DNA of 34,420 nt from Clostridiales bacterium (lineage in GTDB: Bacteria > Bacillota > Clostridia > Christensenellales > UBA1242): positions 1 through 34,420 of the forward strand of contig CAKJZE010000017.1 of the NCBI GenBank assembly GCA_918285425.1, read 5' to 3'. Every line of letters starts with the position of its first letter. Within the stretch, counting starts at the first letter, position 1. Of the stretch, positions 25,869 through 34,420 are shown piece after piece. The notes beneath the pieces are model-generated. The model was not told where the DNA came from, ran no database searches, and saw only the letters and a program-made list of their open reading frames with translations. Made by a program: the position numbers and the translations under genes.

Positions 25869-26879
25869 TTATCCTCTTATCTTTAGTATATTTAAAGTTG
25901 CAGTTTTTATAGCAACTTCTTCTTTAATTCTGCCCTGTTTTATATCTCTGTCAAATTTATAAAGCATGTCAACAATCTGCTTAAGTTTTTTTGGTGAAAA
26001 AATCTTTGCTTGATTCTTTACCATTTTAACAGCATACTCTTTGACACCTAAAAGTGAGGCGATTTCTGCATCTGTCTTGTCTTTATTGACAGAAACATAC
26101 AATGCTCTGCGATAATTGTTGTATAGCGGTGAAAGAAGTGAAAATCCACCCTTGCCCGCAGTGGTCAGTGTATAAACCAAATCTAAAGCTTTCACGCTGT
26201 CACCCTTTGCAATATACTCTGCAAGCTCAAAAACTTGATATTCCTTATCTTGCACCACAAGATTTTTAACCATATCTGAAGTAACCATCTTGCCATCTGC
26301 AAATGAGATAAGTTTTTCAACCTCACCCATTATTCTGGTCATGTCATTATTGCAAAAGAGTATAAGATTGTTCAAAGCCTGTGTATCTATGTTCGCACCA
26401 TTTTCAGAAAGTTTTTGTTTTACTATTGCCACAATGCTTTCAGGATTAAGTTTATCACAATCCACAACTGTTAAATAATTTAAATATGATTTCAGCACAT
26501 CTGCCCCACTTGGACTGAAAAACACTATCACACACTGTTCTGAAGGGCTTTGTAAGTATTTTAAAAGTTCATCATCTTTTCCTTTTGACTTGTTTTTACC
26601 TGTAAAGCCCATCACTTCAACAAGCCTTACTTTATCAACAAAAGGAAAAACGCATGCACTTCGCGCAATATCTGCAGCAGAGGCATTTTCGCCCAAAATA
26701 TCCTCATTAAGATCTGGCATGGTAAGAGCAGCAGCAGATTTAATTGTATCAAGAGCATCAAAACACAAATACCTGTCATTTCCGGTTATCAAATATGCAG
26801 GCATCAATCTTTTTGCCACAGAGTTTTTAAGATCTACAAATTTCACTATTTGCCCCCAAGTACATTCATATTTTAACAT
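25869..26879 (-). CDS. holA: DNA polymerase III delta subunit
   Basis: AYLITGNDRYLCFDAL..., LILFCNNDMTRIMGEVEKLISFAD, VFELAEYIAKGDSVKAL...; adjacent to comEC-like gene and near rpsT. Confidence 0.9.
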   Translation of the reverse strand: MLKYECTWGQIVKFVDLKNSVAKRLMPAYLITGNDRYLCFDALDTIKSAAALTMPDLNEDILGENASAADIARSACVFPFVDKVRLVEVMGFTGKNKSKGKDDELLKYLQSPSEQCVIVFFSPSGADVLKSYLNYLTVVDCDKLNPESIVAIVKQKLSENGANIDTQALNNLILFCNNDMTRIMGEVEKLISFADGKMVTSDMVKNLVVQDKEYQVFELAEYIAKGDSVKALDLVYTLTTAGKGGFSLLSPLYNNYRRALYVSVNKDKTDAEIASLLGVKEYAVKMVKNQAKIFSPKKLKQIVDMLYKFDRDIKQGRIKEEVAIKTATLNILKIRG

Positions 26880-26907
26880 ATCAAAAAATCATTGTAAAGT
26901 TTTTGGC

Positions 26908-28473
26908 CTAAATAAAGATAAAAGCCAATCCCAACAGTAACATACTTAAAATTACGCCTGAAAAATTAATAATTTTCTTTGTTTTTGCACCAGCAAAGAC
27001 ATAGTCAGATCCAAATACAATACTTGTCACCAAAACAATACTGAACAAAAGTACACATATCTGATTTGCACCTGATAAAGTAAGTGCACCAAACACTTTA
27101 CTTATGGCTGTCACAACGCTCATTAAAAGCTCATAAATATAGGTAAACGCACCCAAAGCTGGCGTCAACATACCTGATATAACAAAGACAAACATAAACA
27201 TAAATGCAAAGCTTGCCAAAGGTATTGCAAGTATATTTGCAACCACTGAAAACAAAGATAATCTGTCAAATTTAAGCATAACAACAAGCGTGCCCAAAAA
27301 GACCGCAAATGTTATTGCAATTGCAGATGCAAATTTCTTATGAAATACTTTTTCAAACCACCTTGTTAATGGCTTTGAAAGGAGAAGAATTCCAAGAACA
27401 GCTGAAAAACTTAATTGAAATCCAACGTCATAAACTTCAAATGGTTTAAAGAATAAAATAATTATCGCAGCAAAACTTAAACAAGAAAGTCCATCATATT
27501 CTTTAAGTCGCAACTTAAAGTAAAGCAGTACCACCGTCATAATAAGCGCACGAGTTACAGATATAGTAAACCCACACGCAAAAGCATAAAGGAATATAAT
27601 TATGCTTATCACCCAAAATTTTACTTTATCATTTGCTTTAAAAAGTTTAAGCAAAAATCCAAGTAAAGACACAACAAAACCTATGTGCAAACCACTGACC
27701 GCCAAAAGATGTGCAGTTCCGCCCGCTTGATAAGTCTTTGTCATATCCTCACCAAGCCCAGACTTATCCCCAAACATCATTGTATATCCCAGTTCACTGT
27801 ATTCTTCAGAAAGATGAGTACTTAAAACTTCCTTTGCCTTGACCTTAAATTTCTGAAAAATATTTCTTTGTATTTGGCCAGTACTGCATGCAAGTTCCTC
27901 ATTACCTTTGCCAATAAGGCTGATGCCTTTATTATAAAAATAAAAACTTGGATTATCCTGCTGATAAAGCGAAGTTTTAAAGAAATAGGTTGTACCTGAT
28001 ATGACTTCCCCAATCTCATACTTTTCACTGCGACCATCCATAACAGAAAGATATAAGCGCACACGCTTTTGTGACAAATTAACTTCAGTTTTAGTATTTG
28101 TCATCTTCACATCAACAAGAGTTATGACATAATTGTCATTTTCATTAATATATGGCTGATTTTCAACAGCTCCGATAAAAGAATATGTGCCACTTTCCAC
28201 ACCTGAGTTGTTATATGTCAATATTGATAAAAGGCTGAGTCCAACGCCCAGCATAAAACTTATTGCAACTGCAAGCACCTTGAACAGCTTGTACTCTTTT
28301 GCTACAACAAGCTTGGTCAGTACGGTCACAACAAACAATGTCGCAATTATACAAGATAAAACAATTCTTAAATTATTTCCGCTAAAAAATCCGCCTATGC
28401 AAACAATACCACCAATTAAAAACAAACTGACAGACACAAGCGGACGATAGTTAAAATATTTTTTCTGACTCAT
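26908..28473 (-). CDS. comEC: ComEC/Rec2-like competence membrane protein without the metallo-beta-lactamase domain
   Basis: AGGTAHLLAVSGLHIGFVVSLL, RALIMTVVLLYFKL, FSAVLGILLLSKPL. Confidence 0.88.
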   Translation of the reverse strand: MSQKKYFNYRPLVSVSLFLIGGIVCIGGFFSGNNLRIVLSCIIATLFVVTVLTKLVVAKEYKLFKVLAVAISFMLGVGLSLLSILTYNNSGVESGTYSFIGAVENQPYINENDNYVITLVDVKMTNTKTEVNLSQKRVRLYLSVMDGRSEKYEIGEVISGTTYFFKTSLYQQDNPSFYFYNKGISLIGKGNEELACSTGQIQRNIFQKFKVKAKEVLSTHLSEEYSELGYTMMFGDKSGLGEDMTKTYQAGGTAHLLAVSGLHIGFVVSLLGFLLKLFKANDKVKFWVISIIIFLYAFACGFTISVTRALIMTVVLLYFKLRLKEYDGLSCLSFAAIIILFFKPFEVYDVGFQLSFSAVLGILLLSKPLTRWFEKVFHKKFASAIAITFAVFLGTLVVMLKFDRLSLFSVVANILAIPLASFAFMFMFVFVISGMLTPALGAFTYIYELLMSVVTAISKVFGALTLSGANQICVLLFSIVLVTSIVFGSDYVFAGAKTKKIINFSGVILSMLLLGLAFIFI

Positions 28474-28519
28474 TTGTCATATTATATCAAAATTCGACAA
28501 ACGCAATCAAGAATATATA

Positions 28520-28574
28520 ATAAAAAAAATAAAAAGTCCGGCTCTTACTGCTTAAAGCAGTTCGAGTCGGACTC
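28520..28574 (-). terminator. Strong rho-independent terminator downstream of tRNA-Glu
   Basis: Minus strand AGTCCGaCTCgaACTGCTTTAAGCAGTaaGAGcCGGACTTTTTATTTTTTTT. Confidence 0.85.
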
Positions 28575-28577
28575 TTT

Positions 28578-28652
28578 TGGTACCACCACGGAGAATCGAA
28601 CTCCGGTCCCCAGCGTGAGAGGCTGGTGTCCTAACCGCTAGACTATGATGGC
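28578..28652 (-). tRNA. tRNA-Glu (anticodon CTC), CCA encoded
   Basis: GCCATCATAGTCTAGCGGTTAGGACACCAGCCTCTCACGCTGGGGACCGGAGTTCGATTCTCCGTGGTGGTACCA folds as a cloverleaf; anticodon loop CTCTCAC. Confidence 0.93.
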
Positions 28653-28758
28653 ATATAAACCCAACAGGCAGAGTATATCATAAAATATTCAGTTAGGCAA
28701 TAGATTTGTAAAAATTTTATATTAAATAATTTTAACGATGTAATAATTATGTGTATAA

Positions 28759-29043
28759 TTATTCTGGATCAACAAATTTTTTCTTTCTCTCTTGTTCAAG
28801 TTCGGCATTTACCTTGTCACAAAGCTCGTTATATTCCTCTGACAATGGAACCATATATTTTGCATACTTATTTGCCACAGCATCCAATTTTTTCTTCCAC
28901 TTTTCCGAATATTCATCATAGCCTTTCTGTTGGGTGATTTCCATGTAATCATCAACATAGGCTTTTTGTAATCTTGATAAATGGCCTTCAATTTCTTTCA
29001 TTTTTTCTCTGTCAGTCATAAACCTTCCCCCATTAAGCATCAA
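28759..29043 (-). CDS. Hypothetical protein (94 aa)
   Basis: Start overlaps the end of the upstream 241-aa ORF (coupled). Confidence 0.65.
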   Translation of the reverse strand: MMLNGGRFMTDREKMKEIEGHLSRLQKAYVDDYMEITQQKGYDEYSEKWKKKLDAVANKYAKYMVPLSEEYNELCDKVNAELEQERKKKFVDPE

Positions 29044-29758
29044 TAAACGATTTCGTCACAACATCTGCGATACCATTAAGGCGATGTTCGATTTCTTTAT
29101 CTTTGCCCTTACCTGCCTTCATTGCGAGAATCAGAGCTTTCACATATTGATAGTTTCCATCTTTTACAACATTTATTAACGTATTAACAATTTGCAAAAA
29201 TTCACCTTTTGTTAAAGTGCTTTTCTTGACTTTTTTAAGGCCATTAACATAGTCTTTAAGATCTTTTGCCAAGAAAATTATACGAGAACAAATATCTTTG
29301 TCAACTTCAGTGTATGTTGCTGCATTTACCTGCGCATTTTCAGCTTTTTCGTCAGGAAGCACCATTGATTTAACAGCATTTTTGAATTTCATTATCAAAC
29401 TTTGGCAAAATTCTGCATAAGGTCCTGCAGGATTTTCAGTTTTTGTAAAATATTTTGAAAGCAAATCTGAAGCACTGATTTTTTTATCATCAACGCAATT
29501 GAGTACAGCAAAAACAAATGCAACAAATTTATAAGTTTCCTCTGGAGGATTTAAACAGCCCGCCTTTGTGGTTGCCCTTTTCCATTCAGCATCAAAATTA
29601 AAGTTGACCATGCACTCTTTAATAAGATTAAAAACAACTTCAGACTTCGCAATAGATTTCAGAACATCACTGATACGTTTATCAATCATAATAAACTTTG
29701 AAGATGCCATTTTATCACAGGCATTTAAAAAGTCTTTAATATCTTCTTTTTTATCCAT
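29033..29758 (-). CDS. Hypothetical protein (241 aa)
   Basis: Complete ORF, no family recognised. Confidence 0.7.
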   Translation of the reverse strand: MDKKEDIKDFLNACDKMASSKFIMIDKRISDVLKSIAKSEVVFNLIKECMVNFNFDAEWKRATTKAGCLNPPEETYKFVAFVFAVLNCVDDKKISASDLLSKYFTKTENPAGPYAEFCQSLIMKFKNAVKSMVLPDEKAENAQVNAATYTEVDKDICSRIIFLAKDLKDYVNGLKKVKKSTLTKGEFLQIVNTLINVVKDGNYQYVKALILAMKAGKGKDKEIEHRLNGIADVVTKSFIDA

Positions 29759-29934
29759 AATACTTTCACCATCACTTTTTAGTTACTGATATTTTACCAT
29801 ATAAAAAAGAATAAGAGCAATCAATTTTGTCAAATTTTAGCGTATTATTGCACTAAAAATAACAAAATTTACTGTAAACACTTCTTTTTTTGAAAATTTG
29901 TGTTATAATGAATATAATTTAAACGGAGGTAGAC

Positions 29935-30465
29935 ATGGACGTTTCAAACAACACAACAGTCAGTAAACTTGTTTTGCTTTATGTTTTTGATAAGATGGAA
30001 ATTCCACTGACAGAAGCAACCATAACAGATATGTGTTGTAACAGAAACAGTTGGGTTGGCTACTTAACATGCAAGGAAGTACTTGCAGACCTCATCGAAA
30101 ACGGCTTTGTGGTTATTACCGCAAACAACTCTGGTGAAGAGTACTATGCAATCACAACAGACGGACGATCTTGTGTCTCATACTTTTTCATGAAAATACC
30201 TGCAAGCCTTCGTGATGAAATTGATGTGTTTATTCGTGAAAACAGGCAAAGCTTCAGAAGAAAACAAGAATACTTTGCTGACTACTATAAAAATGCAGAT
30301 GGAAGCTATACCGTCTTAATGAAAATAATAGAGCCTCTTGGCACAAAAATGGAACTCAAACTTAATGTTGCCAACCGTGGTATAGCAAAACTGATTTATA
30401 ACAAATGGGAAGAACGTGCAAGTCAAGTTTACGCATCACTTTATGATATTTTAATTGATCAATAA
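29935..30465 (+). CDS. DUF4364-family protein
   Basis: SKLVLLYVFDKMEIPLTEATITDMCC...WVGYLTCKEVLADLIENGFV...YAITTDGR; SD ACGGAGG upstream. Confidence 0.8.
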   Translation: MDVSNNTTVSKLVLLYVFDKMEIPLTEATITDMCCNRNSWVGYLTCKEVLADLIENGFVVITANNSGEEYYAITTDGRSCVSYFFMKIPASLRDEIDVFIRENRQSFRRKQEYFADYYKNADGSYTVLMKIIEPLGTKMELKLNVANRGIAKLIYNKWEERASQVYASLYDILIDQ

Positions 30466-30480
30466 ACTTTTAACAAACAA

Positions 30481-30514
30481 TAAAAAAAGATTTCGTATTT
30501 GAAATCTTTTTTAA
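30481..30514. terminator. Bidirectional terminator-like hairpin between convergent genes
   Basis: AAAAAAGATTTC-gtattt-GAAATCTTTTTT. Confidence 0.75.
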
Positions 30515-30517
30515 TTT

Positions 30518-31891
30518 TTATTCAGCAAGTCCAATAAATTCTGCAGCTTTTGCCTCATCAGGAGTTTCAAGCTTAATTCTGTACATATACGTTAAATTTG
30601 TACTTGAATCTTCGCAGAAGCAATAAAGATATCCATTTATAATTTCAGGAGCCATCAATTCATCAGCATCTTTAATTTTAGAGGTTGACAACTGAACAGG
30701 TATTTTTTCTTCCTCATCAGCCCAGTTTTGGAATTTACTTTTATAGATAATACTTGAACTTTGATAGATTACCCAGTCACCATCTACGCCAATAAATGTA
30801 ATTTTTTCATCGCTGTCAAATTCATGAAAATTCTGATTTGTCATCACTCCATTATTCCAAGTTATGCTTCTTAACACTTCATCTTCATAAACCAAAACTG
30901 TCAACTTGCCATCTTGAGCCAAAAAGATGATATTTTCATAGTTGTTATAGCAAACTGCCGCATCTGCATCAAAGCTTAAAGTATCTTCCCCTGATGTAAT
31001 TGCTTTAGCATATATAGCAGAGTCATATGAATAGATGAGTTTGTCACCTTTAACCGTTAAAAGCGTAACATCTTTACCACTGTTCATCAAAATCTCACCC
31101 TTTCCATCTGGAAGAACTTTGTATACTTTCACTCCTCTTTTTACTACATCATCATCACCATAAGAGAGAGTATAATAAACATAACCATCAGCAACAGAAT
31201 CAGTATTTTCGTCACTTATAAGAGCAGATTTAACTTCTTCTTTAACAAATACACTTGTCACCTTATCTCCCATAAGTAAAGAGGTCAATGTGGCACTATT
31301 TTTTTCAAATATAACAAGATAAAGACTTGTGCTCTGCTTTACGAATCCAAATGTAAGGTCATCATCACTGGCATTTGATGTATAAAGCAATTGATCTTTT
31401 TTATTTACAAGATCATACCTTCTGAACTCTGTTTTACCATAAAGCATTTCACCAGATTTATTTTTTTCAGTACATGGAGTTGTATAGTACAAGAAATCAC
31501 CATAGATTCTTATTGAACCATACTTAAAACCAACAAGTTTATTGATAACAAGCTCAATTTGATCAAATGACTTAATTTCATTGCCATCATCATCAGTGGT
31601 TGTATTATAAAGAATATTTCCTTCAGCATCGGCTTTCACACGGTAAAGAGCACCATTGACAATATTCCCCGTAACATTTGATTTACTTGCAGTTTTTGTT
31701 CCGTTAACAAAATACAGCCAACCATCATAATATACAGATACACCACCGTTTGAAACCACACCTTCAGAACTGTTAGTTGTTGCGCTTAAATTATTATCAC
31801 AAGCTGTAAAAGTAAACAGTGTGCACAAACATAATACAAAAGCAAATAATGATTTAATAATTTTTTTCATTTTGTTCATTCCTTTCAGCAA
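30518..31891 (-). CDS. Putative lipoprotein with repeated beta-propeller-like/DUF5050-like segments; start probably 31876 or 31870
   Basis: MNKMKKIIKSLFAFVLCLCTLFTFTACDNN: lipoprotein signal with Cys; repeated DGWLYFVN/GDFLYYTT/DGYVYYTLS segments. Confidence 0.75.
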   Translation of the reverse strand: MLKGMNKMKKIIKSLFAFVLCLCTLFTFTACDNNLSATTNSSEGVVSNGGVSVYYDGWLYFVNGTKTASKSNVTGNIVNGALYRVKADAEGNILYNTTTDDDGNEIKSFDQIELVINKLVGFKYGSIRIYGDFLYYTTPCTEKNKSGEMLYGKTEFRRYDLVNKKDQLLYTSNASDDDLTFGFVKQSTSLYLVIFEKNSATLTSLLMGDKVTSVFVKEEVKSALISDENTDSVADGYVYYTLSYGDDDVVKRGVKVYKVLPDGKGEILMNSGKDVTLLTVKGDKLIYSYDSAIYAKAITSGEDTLSFDADAAVCYNNYENIIFLAQDGKLTVLVYEDEVLRSITWNNGVMTNQNFHEFDSDEKITFIGVDGDWVIYQSSSIIYKSKFQNWADEEEKIPVQLSTSKIKDADELMAPEIINGYLYCFCEDSSTNLTYMYRIKLETPDEAKAAEFIGLAE

Positions 31892-31951
31892 TATTTAATT
31901 CACCTTATAAATATATAATTATTATCGTCATTTGTCAACCATTATTTAAAA

Positions 31952-32749
31952 TCAATGTCTTAAAATCAAATTTTCTTCAAAATACAACTCTCCATCACTA
32001 GCCCGTCTGAAAGATAAAAACACACCCTGCTGACCATTTTGAAAAGTTTGAGAAGTAATATAACAATATTGTCCAACATCTGCTGGCACAATAGCCTCTG
32101 GTTTTTCACAACCAACTGCAAGCAAAAATGGCTTGTTATCACGATAAATTATTCCCAGATAAGAATTCTCATCACCATTTTTGCATTCTATAAATTTTGA
32201 ACATTTAAACATATTTTCCAAATCTTTATTTCGTGAAAAAACTGAAAACAAGTGAATCAAATTGTCTTTAATTTGATCAAAAAATGTATCATTTCTTACA
32301 ACATTAAAAAGTTTATATACAAGATCATCTGTCACTTTATTTTTATTTATCACGAATTGTCTTTCATTTTTTAATTTTAAATACTGTTGATCAATAGCTT
32401 TTAAAATTTTACCAAGCTTACCAACATTATTGTATATGCCAATAAATTTTTCACCTTCACAATAAAGACAAAACAAATAACTCTCCTGTTTTGTAAATTC
32501 ATGGTCAAGTAAAAAAGTACTTTTATTGTCAATTTTTATCAATATACATTTTGTTTTAAAATGAATAAACAAATATTGTGCATCTTTGCGAGCATTGTCC
32601 AGTGTAATTATGGTTTTATCTGCTCGCTTTTGAGCACAAATAAACATACCAGACTGACAGCTCAACTCACCTTCTTTATAAAGTGACACAATAAATTGTT
32701 CATATTCCATATAATAAGAATAACACAAAAAAATATAAAAAATAGACAT
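31952..32749 (-). CDS. Hypothetical protein (265 aa; start may be the internal MEYEQF)
   Basis: Complete ORF; no family recognised. Confidence 0.65.
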   Translation of the reverse strand: MSIFYIFLCYSYYMEYEQFIVSLYKEGELSCQSGMFICAQKRADKTIITLDNARKDAQYLFIHFKTKCILIKIDNKSTFLLDHEFTKQESYLFCLYCEGEKFIGIYNNVGKLGKILKAIDQQYLKLKNERQFVINKNKVTDDLVYKLFNVVRNDTFFDQIKDNLIHLFSVFSRNKDLENMFKCSKFIECKNGDENSYLGIIYRDNKPFLLAVGCEKPEAIVPADVGQYCYITSQTFQNGQQGVFLSFRRASDGELYFEENLILRH

Positions 32750-32768
32750 AAAACTGTCTATTTTTGTA
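32739..32768 (-). terminator. Terminator-like hairpin AAAAATAGACA-taaaac-TGTCTATTTTT after rsmA
   Basis: Perfect 11-bp inverted repeat with T tract. Confidence 0.65.
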
Positions 32769-32802
32769 AAAAAGTGTGTTTATTAACAAAATTTTATACA
32801 TT

Positions 32803-33594
32803 TTACTTAAATAACTTTAAATAAACATCATAAAGTTGCTTTACGCTTAAAGCATCTGCTCGCTTTTGCAAAAGTTCATTTGATAACTTTTGTGACAACT
32901 GTTCTTTTGATATATCATAGCTGCTTACCAAATTATTTAATATTGTTTTTCTTTTCATTTTAAATACATTTTTTAAGAATTCAAAAAAGTCACTTGGATA
33001 ATTATTTTCTTTTGTATTCAGCAAAACAATACAGCTGTCAACTTTTGGTGCAGGCGTAAACATATTTCTTTTTACTTGTCTTACAATCTTTGCATCTGCA
33101 TTTGCACGAACATAGGCAGAAAAGTAACCATAATTACTGTTTTGTGCATCTGCAACAATGCGTTCCCCAACCTCTTTTTGCACCATTATAACAATAGTTT
33201 TTGGTCTGTAGGTTAAATCAAAAAGCTTGGTTATTATTGGTGTAGTAATATAGTATGGCAAATTGGCAACCACCTTAAAATTTTTGCCAGCAAGTTCATA
33301 AATTTTTTCCGCATTAATATTCAAAAAATCTTCATAAATAATATTTACGTTATTAAAATCAGCAAGATTTTGACTTAAAATACTTTCAAGTTCTCTGTCA
33401 ACTTCAAAAGAAATAACTTTCTTTGCAACTTTCGCGATCTCTTTTGTAAGAGTTCCTGCACCTGCACCAATTTCCACAACAACATCTTCACCAGTTACCC
33501 CAGCATCTCTAACTATTGATTGCAAAAGGTTGGTATCAGTCAAAAAATTCTGACCAAATCTTTTTTTGAAATTGATATTTTCAAAATTATTCAT
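32803..33594 (-). CDS. rsmA: 16S rRNA dimethyladenosine methyltransferase
   Basis: KKRFGQNFLTDTNLLQSIV..., VVEIGAGAGTLTKEIA, VVANLPYYITTPI, FTPAPKVDS. Confidence 0.96.
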   Translation of the reverse strand: MNNFENINFKKRFGQNFLTDTNLLQSIVRDAGVTGEDVVVEIGAGAGTLTKEIAKVAKKVISFEVDRELESILSQNLADFNNVNIIYEDFLNINAEKIYELAGKNFKVVANLPYYITTPIITKLFDLTYRPKTIVIMVQKEVGERIVADAQNSNYGYFSAYVRANADAKIVRQVKRNMFTPAPKVDSCIVLLNTKENNYPSDFFEFLKNVFKMKRKTILNNLVSSYDISKEQLSQKLSNELLQKRADALSVKQLYDVYLKLFK

Positions 33595-33595
33595 A

Positions 33596-34363
33596 TTAAT
33601 CCCTCTTCATCTTTTTATAAACTCTGTATGTATTTTCAACAGTTTGATTGCAAAAACTTTCAAAATCCATTTCAAGCTCATCTGCTATTTTCTGTGCAGT
33701 CAGTCGCACATTTGCCGGAAAATTAACTTGTCCCCTATATGGCTCTGGAGAAAGGTGTGGGCTGTCTGTTTCCACCAATATTTTGTCAAGTGGCAATTCT
33801 TTCAAAAAACTGCGATCGGATTTTTTAAATGTGATATTTCCTGAAAAAGAAATATAAAATCCAAGTTCAATGAATTTTTGTGCATATTCTCTATTTTCAC
33901 TAAAACAGTGCATAACTCCCTTATTTTTTAACCTTGGGGCATATTCTTTTAAGATCTCATACGTATCTTGCACTGCGCTTCTTGTATGTATACAAACCGG
34001 CAAATCATACTTCACAGCGATTTCAAGCTGGTCTTTAAAAAGCTTAATTTGTTTTTCTTTATTGTTCTGAAAAACATGATAATCCAGCCCAATCTCTCCA
34101 ATTCCAATCACTTTGTCTTCAGCTGCAAGACGCTCAATAGTCTTTAAATCTTCCTCAGTTATATCATCAGCATATTCCGGATAAAGTCCAACAATAGCAT
34201 AGATATCTTTATTATTTTTGGCAAGCAAAACAGAGGCCTGTGAGTTCTTTGCATCTGTTCCAATTGTTATAATTTTCTCCAGACCATCTTTTTTCATGTC
34301 ACGAATAAGTTGTGGTGAATTTAATTCTTCATTTAATAAATGTGCATGTGAGTCAATAAGCAT
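33596..34363 (-). CDS. tatD: TatD-family metal-dependent hydrolase
   Basis: MLIDSHAHL, GIGEIGLDYH, PVCIHTRSA, HCFSEN, ILVETDSPHLSPEPYRG. Confidence 0.95.
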   Translation of the reverse strand: MLIDSHAHLLNEELNSPQLIRDMKKDGLEKIITIGTDAKNSQASVLLAKNNKDIYAIVGLYPEYADDITEEDLKTIERLAAEDKVIGIGEIGLDYHVFQNNKEKQIKLFKDQLEIAVKYDLPVCIHTRSAVQDTYEILKEYAPRLKNKGVMHCFSENREYAQKFIELGFYISFSGNITFKKSDRSFLKELPLDKILVETDSPHLSPEPYRGQVNFPANVRLTAQKIADELEMDFESFCNQTVENTYRVYKKMKRD

Positions 34364-34420
34364 TTTAATTTCTCCTTCATAAATTTAAATTTTAAGCATA
34401 TTTTTTAATATGAATAAAGT

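Overview
AT-rich, Clostridia/Firmicutes-like chromosomal window. Most of it is minus-strand housekeeping genes: fusA (truncated at the left edge), rpsG, rpsL, alaS, dnaB, rpsT, murI, holA, a comEC-like gene, tRNA-Glu(CTC), rsmA and tatD. Accessory material is interspersed. The points most worth following up are: (1) an ABC exporter gene preceded by a perfect-consensus promoter, a 15-codon leader ORF with a strong SD, and two mutually exclusive RNA hairpins, one of which sequesters the exporter SD; this looks like an undescribed ribosome-mediated attenuator. (2) A locus next to dnaB with a divergent RelA/SpoT-type nucleotidyltransferase (380 aa), a single-domain HD alarmone-hydrolase-like protein (178 aa) and a small opposite-strand ORF between them, which resembles a toxSAS/SAH toxin-antitoxin or defence system. 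(3) A cluster of degenerate hairpin repeats between that locus and a divergent VirB2-like/VirD4-like pair. Other items: a decayed IS3/IS150-like element with a recognisable frameshift site, an S20 protein with a K/E/A/P-rich tail, an AlaRS lacking the usual C-terminal domain, and an M28-like protein that appears to have lost catalytic residues. All homology calls are from reading motifs by eye; no database search was run.
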